Below, piece by piece: positions 46,353 through 56,010 of a stretch of DNA of 64,000 bases; position 1 is the first letter of the stretch, and the number at the start of each line of letters is the position of its first letter. The notes beneath the pieces were generated by a model. It was not told where the DNA came from, did not search any database, and saw nothing but the letters and a program-made list of their open reading frames with translations. The stretch comes from Clostridium sp. Marseille-P299 (GTDB taxonomy: Bacteria > Bacillota > Clostridia > Lachnospirales > Lachnospiraceae), in NCBI RefSeq assembly GCF_900078195.1, contig NZ_FJVE01000007.1:1364001-1428000 (forward strand). Direction: 5' to 3'. Made by a program: the position numbers and the translations under genes.

Positions 46353-49300
46353 ATGATTCATAAAAGATTTCCAGTGAGAGCCATTGCACTTTTACTTATA
46401 ATGTCGATTGTTTTAAGCCTTGGTTCTAAGATGAAAGCAAGTGCTATAACAGAGCTTTCAACAGAGGAATACGAGGAAATAGTGGAAACTTACTCAATCG
46501 ATAATTCGATACCAAAATACATCGATTATAAAGAGAAAAATGAACAGATTAGGCCAAATGAAACTTATAAAATAGAAGCAACCGATTATGTAAGATATTC
46601 AACTGGCGAATACGATAAAAGTGGGAATGAAGTAGAAGCAACACCAGAAATCTATATGGATTATGAAGGAATGAGCGGAGGTTCTGTTTATTCCGAAGAA
46701 CGTGGATTCATTGAATATGAGGTAAATATAAAAACTCCAGGACTTTATAATTTATCAATTCTTTATTATCCAATTGAAGGGAAAAGTTCAGACATTGAAA
46801 GAAGCTTTTTTGTAGATGGTAATCTTCCATTTAAGGAATTTTCCCTTATCCAGTTCTCAAGAATTTGGAAAAACGAGATTACTGAAACACGTATTGATAA
46901 AAATGGAATTGAGAGTAAAGTGTGGGAGAAAGATAATCAAGGCAATGATTTAAAACCATCTATGAGGGAAAATCCAGAGTGGACCAAGAGCTATCTTTAT
47001 GATAGTGAAGGGTATATAACAGAAAAACTATCAATTTATTTATCTGAAGGGGTTCATAGGATAACAATGGTTTCCTTAAGAGAGCCTATGATTTTAAAAG
47101 AACTTCAATTAGATAATACAGAGCCAACGAAAAGTTACGAGATAGTGAAAGGGGAATGGGATGCCTTAGGTTATAAGGATTCTAGTGGACAAAAGATACG
47201 TATTGAAGCTGAGAATGTAACCAAAACTTCTTCTCAGATGTTATACCCACAACAAGATCAGTCCTCGCCAGCGGTTCATCCTTCTAGTACCAAAGAGCTT
47301 CTAAACAATACAATTGGTGGCAACTCCTGGCGACTGACGGGACAATGGATGGAATGGGATTTTGAAGTGGAAGAAAGTGGATATTACAATATCACGGCAT
47401 ATTTAAAGCAAAACTTTCAAAAAGGAATTTATGTTTCTAGAAAAATCTTTATTGATAATGAAGTTTTATTTGATGAATGGAATGATTACGGCTTTACACA
47501 TAGTCAGAATTGGCGCTTAGAAACTTTGAGTAAAGATGATGAGCCGTATAAGATATATCTTGAAAAGGGAAGTCATACCTTACGAATGCAAGTAGTACTT
47601 GGTGATTTTTCTGATATCGTTAGTGAAGTACAAGACTCCATGACAAAATTAAATGCAATTTATAGAAAAGTAATTCGAATCATTGGAGTAGACCCAGATA
47701 CTTTTCGAGACTATCAAATTGAAGCAAGTCTACCGGAACTAGAAGGCGAATTAATTGAAGTACGAGATCAATTGGATAGAGCAATTAATAGGCTAAAAGA
47801 AGTTGCAGGCAATGGTAGTGATAAGGAAGCAGTTTTAATCACAATGCGTGATCAATTAAATTCCTTAATTACGGATCAGGAGCGTTTTACGAAGTTGATT
47901 AAATCTTACAAAATTAATGTTCGTGCCTGTGGAAAATGGATTACGCAAGTACTAGCGCAACCATTACAGTTAGATACAATTTATATTTCTTCTCCTGATG
48001 TAAAAGTTACAGTGGAACATGATTCTTTTTTTGCTAAGCTATTTTATGAGCTAGCAAGGTTGTTTTATTCCTTTATTATTAATTACAACCAGATTGGTAA
48101 TGTCACTGAAAAAAGTGAGGAGCAAAAGACAATAACTCTTTGGGTAGGAACTGGTAGAGATCAAGCGAACGTAATTAAATCGTTGATTGATGAAACCTTT
48201 ACGAATAAAAATGGAATTAATGTCAATGTAATGCTAGTCGATATGAGTACATTATTGCAAGCAACATTAGCAGGGCAAGGACCAGATGTAGCAATTCAAG
48301 TAGGAGCCATGGCTGGCTCAAATACTGCCCAGATCTCAAATGATGTCCCAATGAACTATGGACTCAGGCATGCAGTGGCAGATTTAAGTCAATTCTCAGA
48401 CATTGATGAAGTTACCAAACAATTTAGAGAAAGTGCGTTAACAGCGTTTACTTTCGATGGCCATATTTATGCACTACCAGAGACACAAACATTCCCAATG
48501 ATGTTTTATAGAAAAGATATATTAAATGAAATTGGCCTTGAAGTTCCTAAGACCTGGGATGAAGTAAAAGTAATTACTTCTGTGTTAAGTAAAAACCAGA
48601 TGGAATTTGGTGTCTTACCAAATGAAGCAATTTATGCAATGCTCTTATATCAACATGGTGGTTCTTATTACAATGAGGATGCAACACGTTCTGGTCTTGA
48701 TAGCGATGAAGCAATTCTTGCGTTTAAAGAATACTGTGAATTATATACCGATTATAAATTAGACAAATGGACCAGTGTAGAAGAAAGATTTCGTACTGGT
48801 GAATGTCCGATTATACTTGCAGATTATACGATATTTAACAATTTACAAGTATCGGCACCGGATATTAAAGGGTTATGGGGAATGGCACCTGTTCCTGGAA
48901 TACAAAAGGAAGATGGAACGATTGACCACTCTGTTGCAAGTTCAGGTCTTGCCTCTATGATTATGGAATCCAGCGAAGATAAAGAATCTGCTTGGGAATT
49001 TTTAAAGTGGTGGAATTCAGCAGAAACGCAAATCACCTATGGAAAAGAGATGGAGAGCTTAATGGGTTCCGCTGCTAGAGTTCCAATGGCAAACATCGAT
49101 GCTTTTGATAGCCTTCCGTGGTCTTATGATATCTATGAAGCGTTAACTGAGCAATTAGAGCAGGTAAAAGGAATTCCACAAGTACCTGGAGGATATTTTT
49201 CTTGGAGAAATGTAAACAATGCCTTTTTCAAAGTTACAACAGATACAAAAGCTGCTACTCCAAGAGAGGAATTGATGGAAAAAGTTATCTATATCAATGA

Positions 49301-49355
49301 TGAGATAACCTATAAGAGGCGTGAATTTAAGTTACCTCTAGCAAGTGAAAATTAA
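46353..49355 (+). CDS. 1000-residue fusion: carbohydrate-binding-like modules plus extracellular solute-binding domain
   Basis: A signal peptide (1-32) without a clear lipobox is followed by two probable jelly-roll modules. The first is about residues 60-260, with ETYKIEATDYVRY and GFIEYEVNIKTPGLYNLSILYYP; the second is about 285-425, with IRIEAENVTK, WEVEESGYYNITAYL-like sequence and GSHTLRMQVV. A helical, possibly coiled-coil, segment spans about 440-530. The last ~400 residues (from about 590, TITLWVGTGRDQANVIKSL) are a family 1 solute-binding domain, with GPDVAIQVGAMAG and ALPETQTFPMMFYRKDIL. Ordinary solute-binding proteins have 400-550 residues. Two permease genes follow directly. It probably captures mannan-derived oligosaccharides and hands them to that importer. 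Confidence 0.85.
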   Translation: MIHKRFPVRAIALLLIMSIVLSLGSKMKASAITELSTEEYEEIVETYSIDNSIPKYIDYKEKNEQIRPNETYKIEATDYVRYSTGEYDKSGNEVEATPEIYMDYEGMSGGSVYSEERGFIEYEVNIKTPGLYNLSILYYPIEGKSSDIERSFFVDGNLPFKEFSLIQFSRIWKNEITETRIDKNGIESKVWEKDNQGNDLKPSMRENPEWTKSYLYDSEGYITEKLSIYLSEGVHRITMVSLREPMILKELQLDNTEPTKSYEIVKGEWDALGYKDSSGQKIRIEAENVTKTSSQMLYPQQDQSSPAVHPSSTKELLNNTIGGNSWRLTGQWMEWDFEVEESGYYNITAYLKQNFQKGIYVSRKIFIDNEVLFDEWNDYGFTHSQNWRLETLSKDDEPYKIYLEKGSHTLRMQVVLGDFSDIVSEVQDSMTKLNAIYRKVIRIIGVDPDTFRDYQIEASLPELEGELIEVRDQLDRAINRLKEVAGNGSDKEAVLITMRDQLNSLITDQERFTKLIKSYKINVRACGKWITQVLAQPLQLDTIYISSPDVKVTVEHDSFFAKLFYELARLFYSFIINYNQIGNVTEKSEEQKTITLWVGTGRDQANVIKSLIDETFTNKNGINVNVMLVDMSTLLQATLAGQGPDVAIQVGAMAGSNTAQISNDVPMNYGLRHAVADLSQFSDIDEVTKQFRESALTAFTFDGHIYALPETQTFPMMFYRKDILNEIGLEVPKTWDEVKVITSVLSKNQMEFGVLPNEAIYAMLLYQHGGSYYNEDATRSGLDSDEAILAFKEYCELYTDYKLDKWTSVEERFRTGECPIILADYTIFNNLQVSAPDIKGLWGMAPVPGIQKEDGTIDHSVASSGLASMIMESSEDKESAWEFLKWWNSAETQITYGKEMESLMGSAARVPMANIDAFDSLPWSYDIYEALTEQLEQVKGIPQVPGGYFSWRNVNNAFFKVTTDTKAATPREELMEKVIYINDEITYKRREFKLPLASEN

Positions 49356-49375
49356 CGGAGGAAGGGAGCGGTTTC

Positions 49376-50305
49376 ATGGATCAAACGGCAGTGTTAGAAA
49401 AAGTTAAAAAAGAATCAACACTATGGGAGAGAATGAAAAAAAGTAAAACATCCTACATAATGATGGCACCTTATCTAATTTTATTTTTCTTCTTTACCAT
49501 ACTACCAATACTTTCCTCAGTTGTTTTGAGTTTTACCTACTTTAATATATTAGAACCACCAACCTTTGTAGGGTGGAAAAATTACACGAAACTTTTATTA
49601 GAGGATGACATTTTTTTAATCGCATTAAAAAACACCTTTTTATTTGCAGTAATCACAGGTCCAGTAAGCTACTTACTTTGCTTATTGTTTGCTTGGATTA
49701 TTAATGAATTTAAAGGGAAATTAAGAGCATTTTTAACATTGATATTTTACGCTCCATCCATATGTGGAAATGCTTACTTAATATGGAATATTATTCTTAC
49801 CGGGGATCGATATGGATACTTAAATGGTATTGCATTAAAACTTGGTATTATCAATGAGCCAAAACTATGGATGCAAACAGAAAAATATATTCTACCAATA
49901 CTAGTTGTTGTACAGCTTTGGCTTAGTCTAGGTACGGGATTTCTTTCCTTTATCGCAGGCCTTCAAACCGTTGATAAAACTCTTTATGAAGCGGCTGCAA
50001 TGGATGGTGTGAAAAACAGGTGGCAGGAATTATGGCATGTAACACTGCCAGCGATGAAACCACAGCTTATGTTTGGTGCGGTTATGCAGATTACACAATC
50101 TTTTGCAGTAGCTGATATTTCAATTAATCTAGCGGGAAACCCATCGATTAATTACGCAGGTGCAACTGTAGTAACTCACCTCTTAGACTATGGAAACACA
50201 AGATTTGAAATGGGCTATGCATCAGCAATAGCGACTGTATTGTTTTTCATGATGGTTGGTACGAATAAGCTAGTTCAAAGAATTATACGAAGGGTGGGGG
50301 AATAA
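49376..50305 (+). CDS. sugar ABC transporter permease (MalF/LplB type), importer 1
   Basis: 309 residues with six predicted transmembrane helices. The cytoplasmic EAA loop contains YEAAAMDG and WHVTLPAMKP. PYLILFFFFTILPILSSV in the first helix is typical of MalF-type CUT1 permeases. It lies 20 nt after the solute-binding fusion and one base before the next permease gene, and should form a heterodimer with it. Confidence 0.93.
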   Translation: MDQTAVLEKVKKESTLWERMKKSKTSYIMMAPYLILFFFFTILPILSSVVLSFTYFNILEPPTFVGWKNYTKLLLEDDIFLIALKNTFLFAVITGPVSYLLCLLFAWIINEFKGKLRAFLTLIFYAPSICGNAYLIWNIILTGDRYGYLNGIALKLGIINEPKLWMQTEKYILPILVVVQLWLSLGTGFLSFIAGLQTVDKTLYEAAAMDGVKNRWQELWHVTLPAMKPQLMFGAVMQITQSFAVADISINLAGNPSINYAGATVVTHLLDYGNTRFEMGYASAIATVLFFMMVGTNKLVQRIIRRVGE

Positions 50306-50306
50306 G

Positions 50307-51194
50307 TTGGCAAGAGACTATTTTAAACCAAGAAGGCGCTTATTTCATCGAGAGAAACGGCTGAATCGTTCCGCTGCCGGTAATGGATTATTATTCACCA
50401 TAATGTTTATCTGTGGACTTTTTATGGTTTTACCAATTGTTATGATCATAAATAATGCATTAAAGCCCCTTGATGAATTGTTTCAATATCCACCAAAGAT
50501 TTTTGTAAGAAACCCCTCTCTTGATAATTTTAAGGACTTATTTATTGTTATGACAGGGTCTTGGGTTCCATTTACAAGGTACATCTTAAATACGATTATT
50601 ATTACAGGTAGTGGAACGGTAGGGCATGTTTTGATTGCTTCTTTAGCAGCTTACCCACTTTCCAAGCATAAGTTCCCAGGAAGAGATCTTATTTTCAAAC
50701 TAGTAATACTATCAATGATGTTTTCTTGGACAGTAACACAGATACCAAACTACATGATTATTTCTTTCTTAGGGTTAAACAATACATTTTTCGCACTTAT
50801 CTTACCTGCTTGGGGATTTGGTATGGGATTATATTTGATGAAACAGTTTATGGAACAAATTCCAGATTCTTTAATTGAATCCGCAAGAATTGATGGTGCA
50901 TCTGAGTTTCAAACTTATCGAAAAATTATAATGCCAAATGTAAAGCCTGCCTGGTTGACACTTGCAATATTTCAATTTCAACAGATGTGGGGAAATACCG
51001 GATATGCTTTTTTAAGAAGTGAACAGCTAAAACCTTTGCAAGCTGCTCTTCAACAAATTACAGCAGGTGGTGCTGGTAGAGCAGGGGCTTCGGCAGCTGT
51101 TACTTTTATCATTGCAGCAGTACCAATTATATTTTTCTTAATTTGTCAAAGCAACATATTAGAAACAATGACGACATCTGGAATAAAGGAATAG
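50307..51194 (+). CDS. sugar ABC transporter permease (MalG/LplC type), importer 1
   Basis: 295 residues from a TTG start (GTGGGGGAATAAG upstream). Six transmembrane helices and an EAA loop, ESARIDGASEFQTYRKI. ILNTIIITGSGTVGHVLIASLAAYPLSKHKF, here named by its parts ILNTIIIT and AAYPLSKH, is typical of MalG-type CUT1 permeases. No ATP-binding subunit is encoded nearby. Confidence 0.93.
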   Translation: MARDYFKPRRRLFHREKRLNRSAAGNGLLFTIMFICGLFMVLPIVMIINNALKPLDELFQYPPKIFVRNPSLDNFKDLFIVMTGSWVPFTRYILNTIIITGSGTVGHVLIASLAAYPLSKHKFPGRDLIFKLVILSMMFSWTVTQIPNYMIISFLGLNNTFFALILPAWGFGMGLYLMKQFMEQIPDSLIESARIDGASEFQTYRKIIMPNVKPAWLTLAIFQFQQMWGNTGYAFLRSEQLKPLQAALQQITAGGAGRAGASAAVTFIIAAVPIIFFLICQSNILETMTTSGIKE

Positions 51195-51206
51195 GGGGGA
51201 GATTGG

Positions 51207-52781
51207 TTGAATAAAGCATTTCAGCGAGCAAAAAGCCGAAAGGGTGTGTATCGCTTAAACATCGAGCTACCCTTAGGTAAAATAGAGATTAAGAAGATAA
51301 CAATAAACCTAAAAATCCGAAGTGTATTTGCCCTTATTCTTTTGTTTTGCCTCCTTTCTAATAACAGCTTAGTCTATGCAAGCGGTACGAATGTGCCATA
51401 TGATACATACAATTTTGACTACCGAAAATATACAATACGAACTCCAGCTGCATATCTACCAGAGAAAACCATTTCAGGGACTTCCCTTGGAATCGATGCC
51501 TTTTTAAATCCGCAAGATATCTGTATGGATGAAGAAGGAAATGTTTATGTAGCAGATACAGGAAACCACCGGATTGTAGTTATGAATGCAGATATGAATC
51601 AAGTAGTGAAAATTATAACTTCCTTTGAGAATGAGGGAAAGACTGATACCTTTAATGCTCCTTATGGCGTGTGTGTATCGGAGAAGAATTTATTATACAT
51701 AGCCGATTCAGAGAATAAGCGTATCGTTGTACTTAATGATAAGGATCAATTGGTCAAAATCATTGATAAGCCAACGTCTGAAATTCTTGCAGATGATTTT
51801 GTATTCACTCCATTAAAGATAACTGTTGATTATGCAGATCGTGTTTATTGTATAGCTAAGGGAATGTTTGAAGGCATCATGATGTTTGAGGATAATGGAA
51901 CCTTCACAGGGTTTTTCGGAACGATTAAAGTAAAAATCACCTTGTGGGAAAAGATTTGGAAACGGCTATCAACGAAAGAACAGCGTAAAAAACAATTACT
52001 CTATGTACCAACGGAATTTACTGGTGCTGATGTAGATCCAGGTGGCTTTGTTTATGCTTCTAATATTGATACTGAGGGTGTGCAAGCAGTGCGAAGACTG
52101 AATCCAAAAGGAGAAGATGTAATTAAAAAAGGTAAAAATGAAAATCTTGGAGGGGATATTTTTATTGGTGGTATCACAAGGTATAGTGGCCCTTCTTATA
52201 TTGTAGATGTTGTTTATCGCGAGAATGGTATTTATTCCTTACTAGATTCTAGAAGAGGACGAATTTTTACCTATGACCATGAAGGAAACCTCTTATATAT
52301 CTTTGGAGGATTAGGGACTCAATCAGGAACCTTTACTCTTCCTGTTGCGATTGAGTCAACGAAAGACCGGATGATTGTACTAGACTCTTACCGAGCTGAA
52401 TTAATCAGTTTTCAAGCTTCCGAATATGGAAGTCTTATCAATGAAGCGGTTGGATTGCGCTTTGATGGTAATGAGAAAGAAGCCGTTGAGCTTTGGGAGA
52501 GAGTTTTACAAATTGATGAAAATTTTGAGCTTGCTTATATCGGAATTGGGAAAGCCTATCTAACTGCTGGAAATAATAAATTGGCATTAGAGTACTTAAA
52601 AAAGGGAATGGATAGACAGTACTATTCCATTGCATATAAACGTTATCGAAATGCTATTTTAAAAGATAATTTAGGATATGTATTTACAGGTGCTATTGTT
52701 TTATTAATCACTTACCAAGTAGTTGTACGGATAAAAAGAAAGAAACATGGTAAAAAAGATTACGAAGAAGGGTTAGGTTGA
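51207..52781 (+). CDS. NHL-repeat protein with TPR-like tail and C-terminal membrane anchor
   Basis: 524 residues from TTG 51207 (GGGGGGAGA upstream). A hydrophobic signal or anchor lies at about 37-57 (SVFALILLFCLL). NHL beta-propeller repeats from about 95 to 400 include NPQDICMDEEGNVYVADTGN, APYGVCVSEKNLLYIADSEN and LPVAIESTKDRMIVLDSYR. A TPR-like pair lies at about 412-470 (EAVELWERVLQIDENFELAYIGIG), followed by one transmembrane helix (about 490-510) and a Lys-rich tail. It is likely exposed outside the membrane as a binding or scaffolding protein. Role unknown, but it sits inside the importer operon. Confidence 0.82.
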   Translation: MNKAFQRAKSRKGVYRLNIELPLGKIEIKKITINLKIRSVFALILLFCLLSNNSLVYASGTNVPYDTYNFDYRKYTIRTPAAYLPEKTISGTSLGIDAFLNPQDICMDEEGNVYVADTGNHRIVVMNADMNQVVKIITSFENEGKTDTFNAPYGVCVSEKNLLYIADSENKRIVVLNDKDQLVKIIDKPTSEILADDFVFTPLKITVDYADRVYCIAKGMFEGIMMFEDNGTFTGFFGTIKVKITLWEKIWKRLSTKEQRKKQLLYVPTEFTGADVDPGGFVYASNIDTEGVQAVRRLNPKGEDVIKKGKNENLGGDIFIGGITRYSGPSYIVDVVYRENGIYSLLDSRRGRIFTYDHEGNLLYIFGGLGTQSGTFTLPVAIESTKDRMIVLDSYRAELISFQASEYGSLINEAVGLRFDGNEKEAVELWERVLQIDENFELAYIGIGKAYLTAGNNKLALEYLKKGMDRQYYSIAYKRYRNAILKDNLGYVFTGAIVLLITYQVVVRIKRKKHGKKDYEEGLG

Positions 52782-53419
52782 TATCAATGGGCAAGTATTT
52801 CTCAAAAGAAAAATTCCTATATCCGTTTTATGTATTAACACATCCAATGGACGGATTTTATGAAATAAGGCATAGAGAACGTGGCAGTGTTCCTATTGCA
52901 CTCATTATCGCAGCACTATTTAGCTTTTCTTTTTCCATGAATCGTATTTTAGCTAGTTTCGTTGTAAATAATACGGATCCAAGAGAAGTAGATAGTTACT
53001 ATGAACTAAAAGCCCTTTTTCTTTTTTTCTTTTTATTTTGTATTGGCAATTGGTCCATTACTTGTTTAATGCAAGGAGAGGGGAGATTTAAAGATATTGT
53101 TATTGCCGTAGGATATGGAATGTTACCTCTCGTACTTACGTTTGTTCCAGCTACCATACTTTCTAGGTTTATAGCAGCGGATGAAGAGGCTTTTTACTAT
53201 GTCTTTTTAATTGTTGGAGTTGCTTGGACTGCGATTATGATTTTAATCGGTATTATGACAGTACATAATTATACCTTAGCAAAAACGATAGTTACTTTAT
53301 TTTTAACGTTTATAGCTATGTTGATTATCGTATTTATTTTAGTTATGTTAAGTGATTTGGTGTCGCAGGTAATTGGTTTCTTCCGTAATATTTATATAGA
53401 ACTAGTTTTTAGAACCTAG
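52778..53419 (+). CDS. YIP1-family membrane protein
   Basis: 213 residues starting with a TTG that overlaps the stop of the previous gene (ATG 52787 is an alternative). Start KFLYPFYVLTHPMDGFYEIRHRERGSVPIA, then five transmembrane helices, with the Yip1-like segment FKDIVIAVGYGMLPLVLTFVPATIL. Function is unknown. Translational coupling to the NHL/TPR gene suggests that the two products form a membrane complex. Confidence 0.82.
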   Translation: MISMGKYFSKEKFLYPFYVLTHPMDGFYEIRHRERGSVPIALIIAALFSFSFSMNRILASFVVNNTDPREVDSYYELKALFLFFFLFCIGNWSITCLMQGEGRFKDIVIAVGYGMLPLVLTFVPATILSRFIAADEEAFYYVFLIVGVAWTAIMILIGIMTVHNYTLAKTIVTLFLTFIAMLIIVFILVMLSDLVSQVIGFFRNIYIELVFRT

Positions 53420-53430
53420 GAGGGATGCAT

Positions 53431-56010
53431 ATGAAGAGATACAAAAAATTCATTCTTTTCGGTATTTGTTTTGCACTCATCATAGGTGTTTCATATGGAG
53501 CATATTACTTGTTTCACTATGTACTATATGATGAATATAAGGAATCGTTTACAAGTTATGATTATGAAGAAGGAAAAGAGTTTAAATCATTAGAAGATAG
53601 TAACCCTTCAGTATCTGGGATGGTCTTAGGGGCTGAAAATGAATATCTGAAATTATATACCAATGTTAAAACAGCTGAAATTGCTGTTTATGATAAGCGA
53701 ACGGATGAGATTACGTATTCAAATCCTCAGAAGGCAGACGAAGACTCTGTTGCTAGTAGTGTAAATAAGTCAATGTTAAAATCACAAATTATCATAGACT
53801 ATTTTAATGCTAGTAGAGTTGGTGGGTCATACAATTCTTATGATTATTCTACCACATTAGGGCAATTTGAATTAGAAGCTATTCATAATGGATTTCGCTA
53901 TACTTACACCATTGGTGACTTGTCGAGTGCTACTGGTATTGCTCCAATGTTTATTACAGAGGAGCGTCTAGAATCATTTTTGTCAAACCTAGATGAAAAG
54001 TCTGCAAAATATATAGCAAAACGGTATTCACAATCTGGGAAGGTAGATGGATTTCTAGAATTAAATGAAGCTGCAAAGACTGGTGCATCTACTTTAAGAA
54101 AGATAAATGAATATCTAACAGCTGCAGGCTATACAATTGAAGATTATGAAATGGATATGGTGGCAGCAGGTGCTGAGGCAGAAATGCCAATATCTTTTGT
54201 AGTCCCCCTAGAATATAGACTGTCTGAGGATGGTATTGATGTTTCAATTCCTACATGTAAGGTAGAAGAGCACGGAGGGGGATTTATATTTCGAATCCAA
54301 GTATTGCGTTATTTTGCTGCAGCAGGTACCGAGGAAGAAGGATACTTTCTAGTACCAAATGGCTCTGGTTCTTTGATTCACTTTAATAATGGCAAAACAA
54401 AGACACAGGATTATTCCCAATTTGTATATGGACTTGATCCACTCTTATCGCAATATTTAGTACTTGAAAACACAGAAAATGCAAGACTTCCTTTGTTTGG
54501 AATCAGCAGAAAAAATAGTGGTATTTTAGCAACGATTGAAGAAGGAGAATCTTTAGCTGCAATTTATGCAAGTGTTGCTGGAAAAATTAATTCCTATAAT
54601 TATGCGTATTCTGAATTTCAAATACGAGGATATGATACGTTATCCATGTTTGGGCAAACGGGCGCAGCAGCAGAATTACCAATTCTAGAAAAGAAATTTT
54701 ATGATGTTAACTTAACTGTAAAATACACATTTTTAGATAAAAATTATGCAGATTATTCAGGTATGGCGCGCTATTTTAGAGAACGACTTGAAAGAGAAGG
54801 AGTATTACAAACGGTTGATAAAACTGAATCTATTCCATTTTATATGGATGTTGTGGGTGGGGTTGGAAGGACTGGATTTTTTCTTGGTAAACAATATGGT
54901 GAGATTTATCCTATGACAACGTTTAAGGAAGCTGGAAACATCGTAGAAGATTTACATAACAACGGGGTAACGAATCTTATTATGAATTACCAAGGATGGT
55001 TTAATGGTGGGTATTATCATGATGTAGCTTCAAAGATAAAGGTACTACGCAAATTAGGCGGTAAATCAGGCTTGAATGCCTTAACGAATAAAGTAGAATC
55101 CCTTGGGGGCTCAGTCTATGGAGAGGTGGCATTTCAAAAAGTACCATTTACCTCAGATAGATATAAATATGATGTGGAAAGCTCTAAATATTACGGTAGT
55201 GGTTATGTTGTTAATTTTGGTCAGGTAAATCCTATGACCTATTATCAATCCTCATCCTTAGGATATATTGAAACGAAATATTTTGTATTATCTCCAAAAT
55301 ATCTACCTCGTTATATAAATAAATTCACGAATAAGATAACGAAATATAATATTTCAGGTGTTACCTTAAAAGATTTAGGAGATTACCTGCAATCGGATAA
55401 GAAGAGAACGGAAGGTATCAACAGAGAACAAGCAAAACACGTAGTAATGGATCAATTTGAAAAGCTTGAGACTACAAATAAGAATATCATGGTTAATGGC
55501 GGTAATTTCTATTCACTTACCTATAGTGACGATGTTATTAATGCACCAATCGGGCATAATTCTTATCCAATTGTAGATGAAGAAGTTCCATTTTATGAAA
55601 TGGTAATCCATGGCTTGGTGAATTACTCAGGTAGTGCAATTAATTTGATGGATACTTATAAAAAAGATGACTTTATATTGAGATTAATTGAGTATGGGGC
55701 ATCCCCTCATTATACCTTTACGTCTAAAGATTCATCTGAAATGAAATATACTGGATTAAACATGCTTCATAGCACGCAGTTTTCTATTTGGAAAGAGGAT
55801 GCGATTGAGGTATATCAAAAAGTAAATGAAGCTCTAAAATATGTAACCAACGCAAAAATCATAAATCATGAAATCATCAGTGATGGATTTAAGAAGGTTT
55901 CTTATGATAATGGAGTTGTATTTTATATCAATCAATCAAGTAAGGACCTTACGTATGAAGGTATCACTGTCACAGCAAAAAGTTACGAAATGGAGGGATT
56001 AGGCGAATGA
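53431..56010 (+). CDS. DUF5696-family membrane-anchored extracellular protein, possible glycosidase
   Basis: 859 residues from ATG 53431, 6 nt after AGGAGGG. One N-terminal transmembrane anchor (about 6-30), then a large extracellular part. Residues of about 60-420 look like a beta-rich domain, with LKLYTNVKTAEIAVYDKRT and FRYTYTIGDLSS. From about 470 a barrel-like domain follows, with FYMDVVGGVGRTGFF, NLIMNYQGWFNGGYYHD, GVTLKDLGDYL, NIMVNGGNFYSL and ILRLIEYGASPHYTF. The composition recalls GH36/GH101-like barrels, but no catalytic residues can be assigned. The gene overlaps the next permease gene by 4 nt. Confidence 0.75.
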   Translation: MKRYKKFILFGICFALIIGVSYGAYYLFHYVLYDEYKESFTSYDYEEGKEFKSLEDSNPSVSGMVLGAENEYLKLYTNVKTAEIAVYDKRTDEITYSNPQKADEDSVASSVNKSMLKSQIIIDYFNASRVGGSYNSYDYSTTLGQFELEAIHNGFRYTYTIGDLSSATGIAPMFITEERLESFLSNLDEKSAKYIAKRYSQSGKVDGFLELNEAAKTGASTLRKINEYLTAAGYTIEDYEMDMVAAGAEAEMPISFVVPLEYRLSEDGIDVSIPTCKVEEHGGGFIFRIQVLRYFAAAGTEEEGYFLVPNGSGSLIHFNNGKTKTQDYSQFVYGLDPLLSQYLVLENTENARLPLFGISRKNSGILATIEEGESLAAIYASVAGKINSYNYAYSEFQIRGYDTLSMFGQTGAAAELPILEKKFYDVNLTVKYTFLDKNYADYSGMARYFRERLEREGVLQTVDKTESIPFYMDVVGGVGRTGFFLGKQYGEIYPMTTFKEAGNIVEDLHNNGVTNLIMNYQGWFNGGYYHDVASKIKVLRKLGGKSGLNALTNKVESLGGSVYGEVAFQKVPFTSDRYKYDVESSKYYGSGYVVNFGQVNPMTYYQSSSLGYIETKYFVLSPKYLPRYINKFTNKITKYNISGVTLKDLGDYLQSDKKRTEGINREQAKHVVMDQFEKLETTNKNIMVNGGNFYSLTYSDDVINAPIGHNSYPIVDEEVPFYEMVIHGLVNYSGSAINLMDTYKKDDFILRLIEYGASPHYTFTSKDSSEMKYTGLNMLHSTQFSIWKEDAIEVYQKVNEALKYVTNAKIINHEIISDGFKKVSYDNGVVFYINQSSKDLTYEGITVTAKSYEMEGLGE

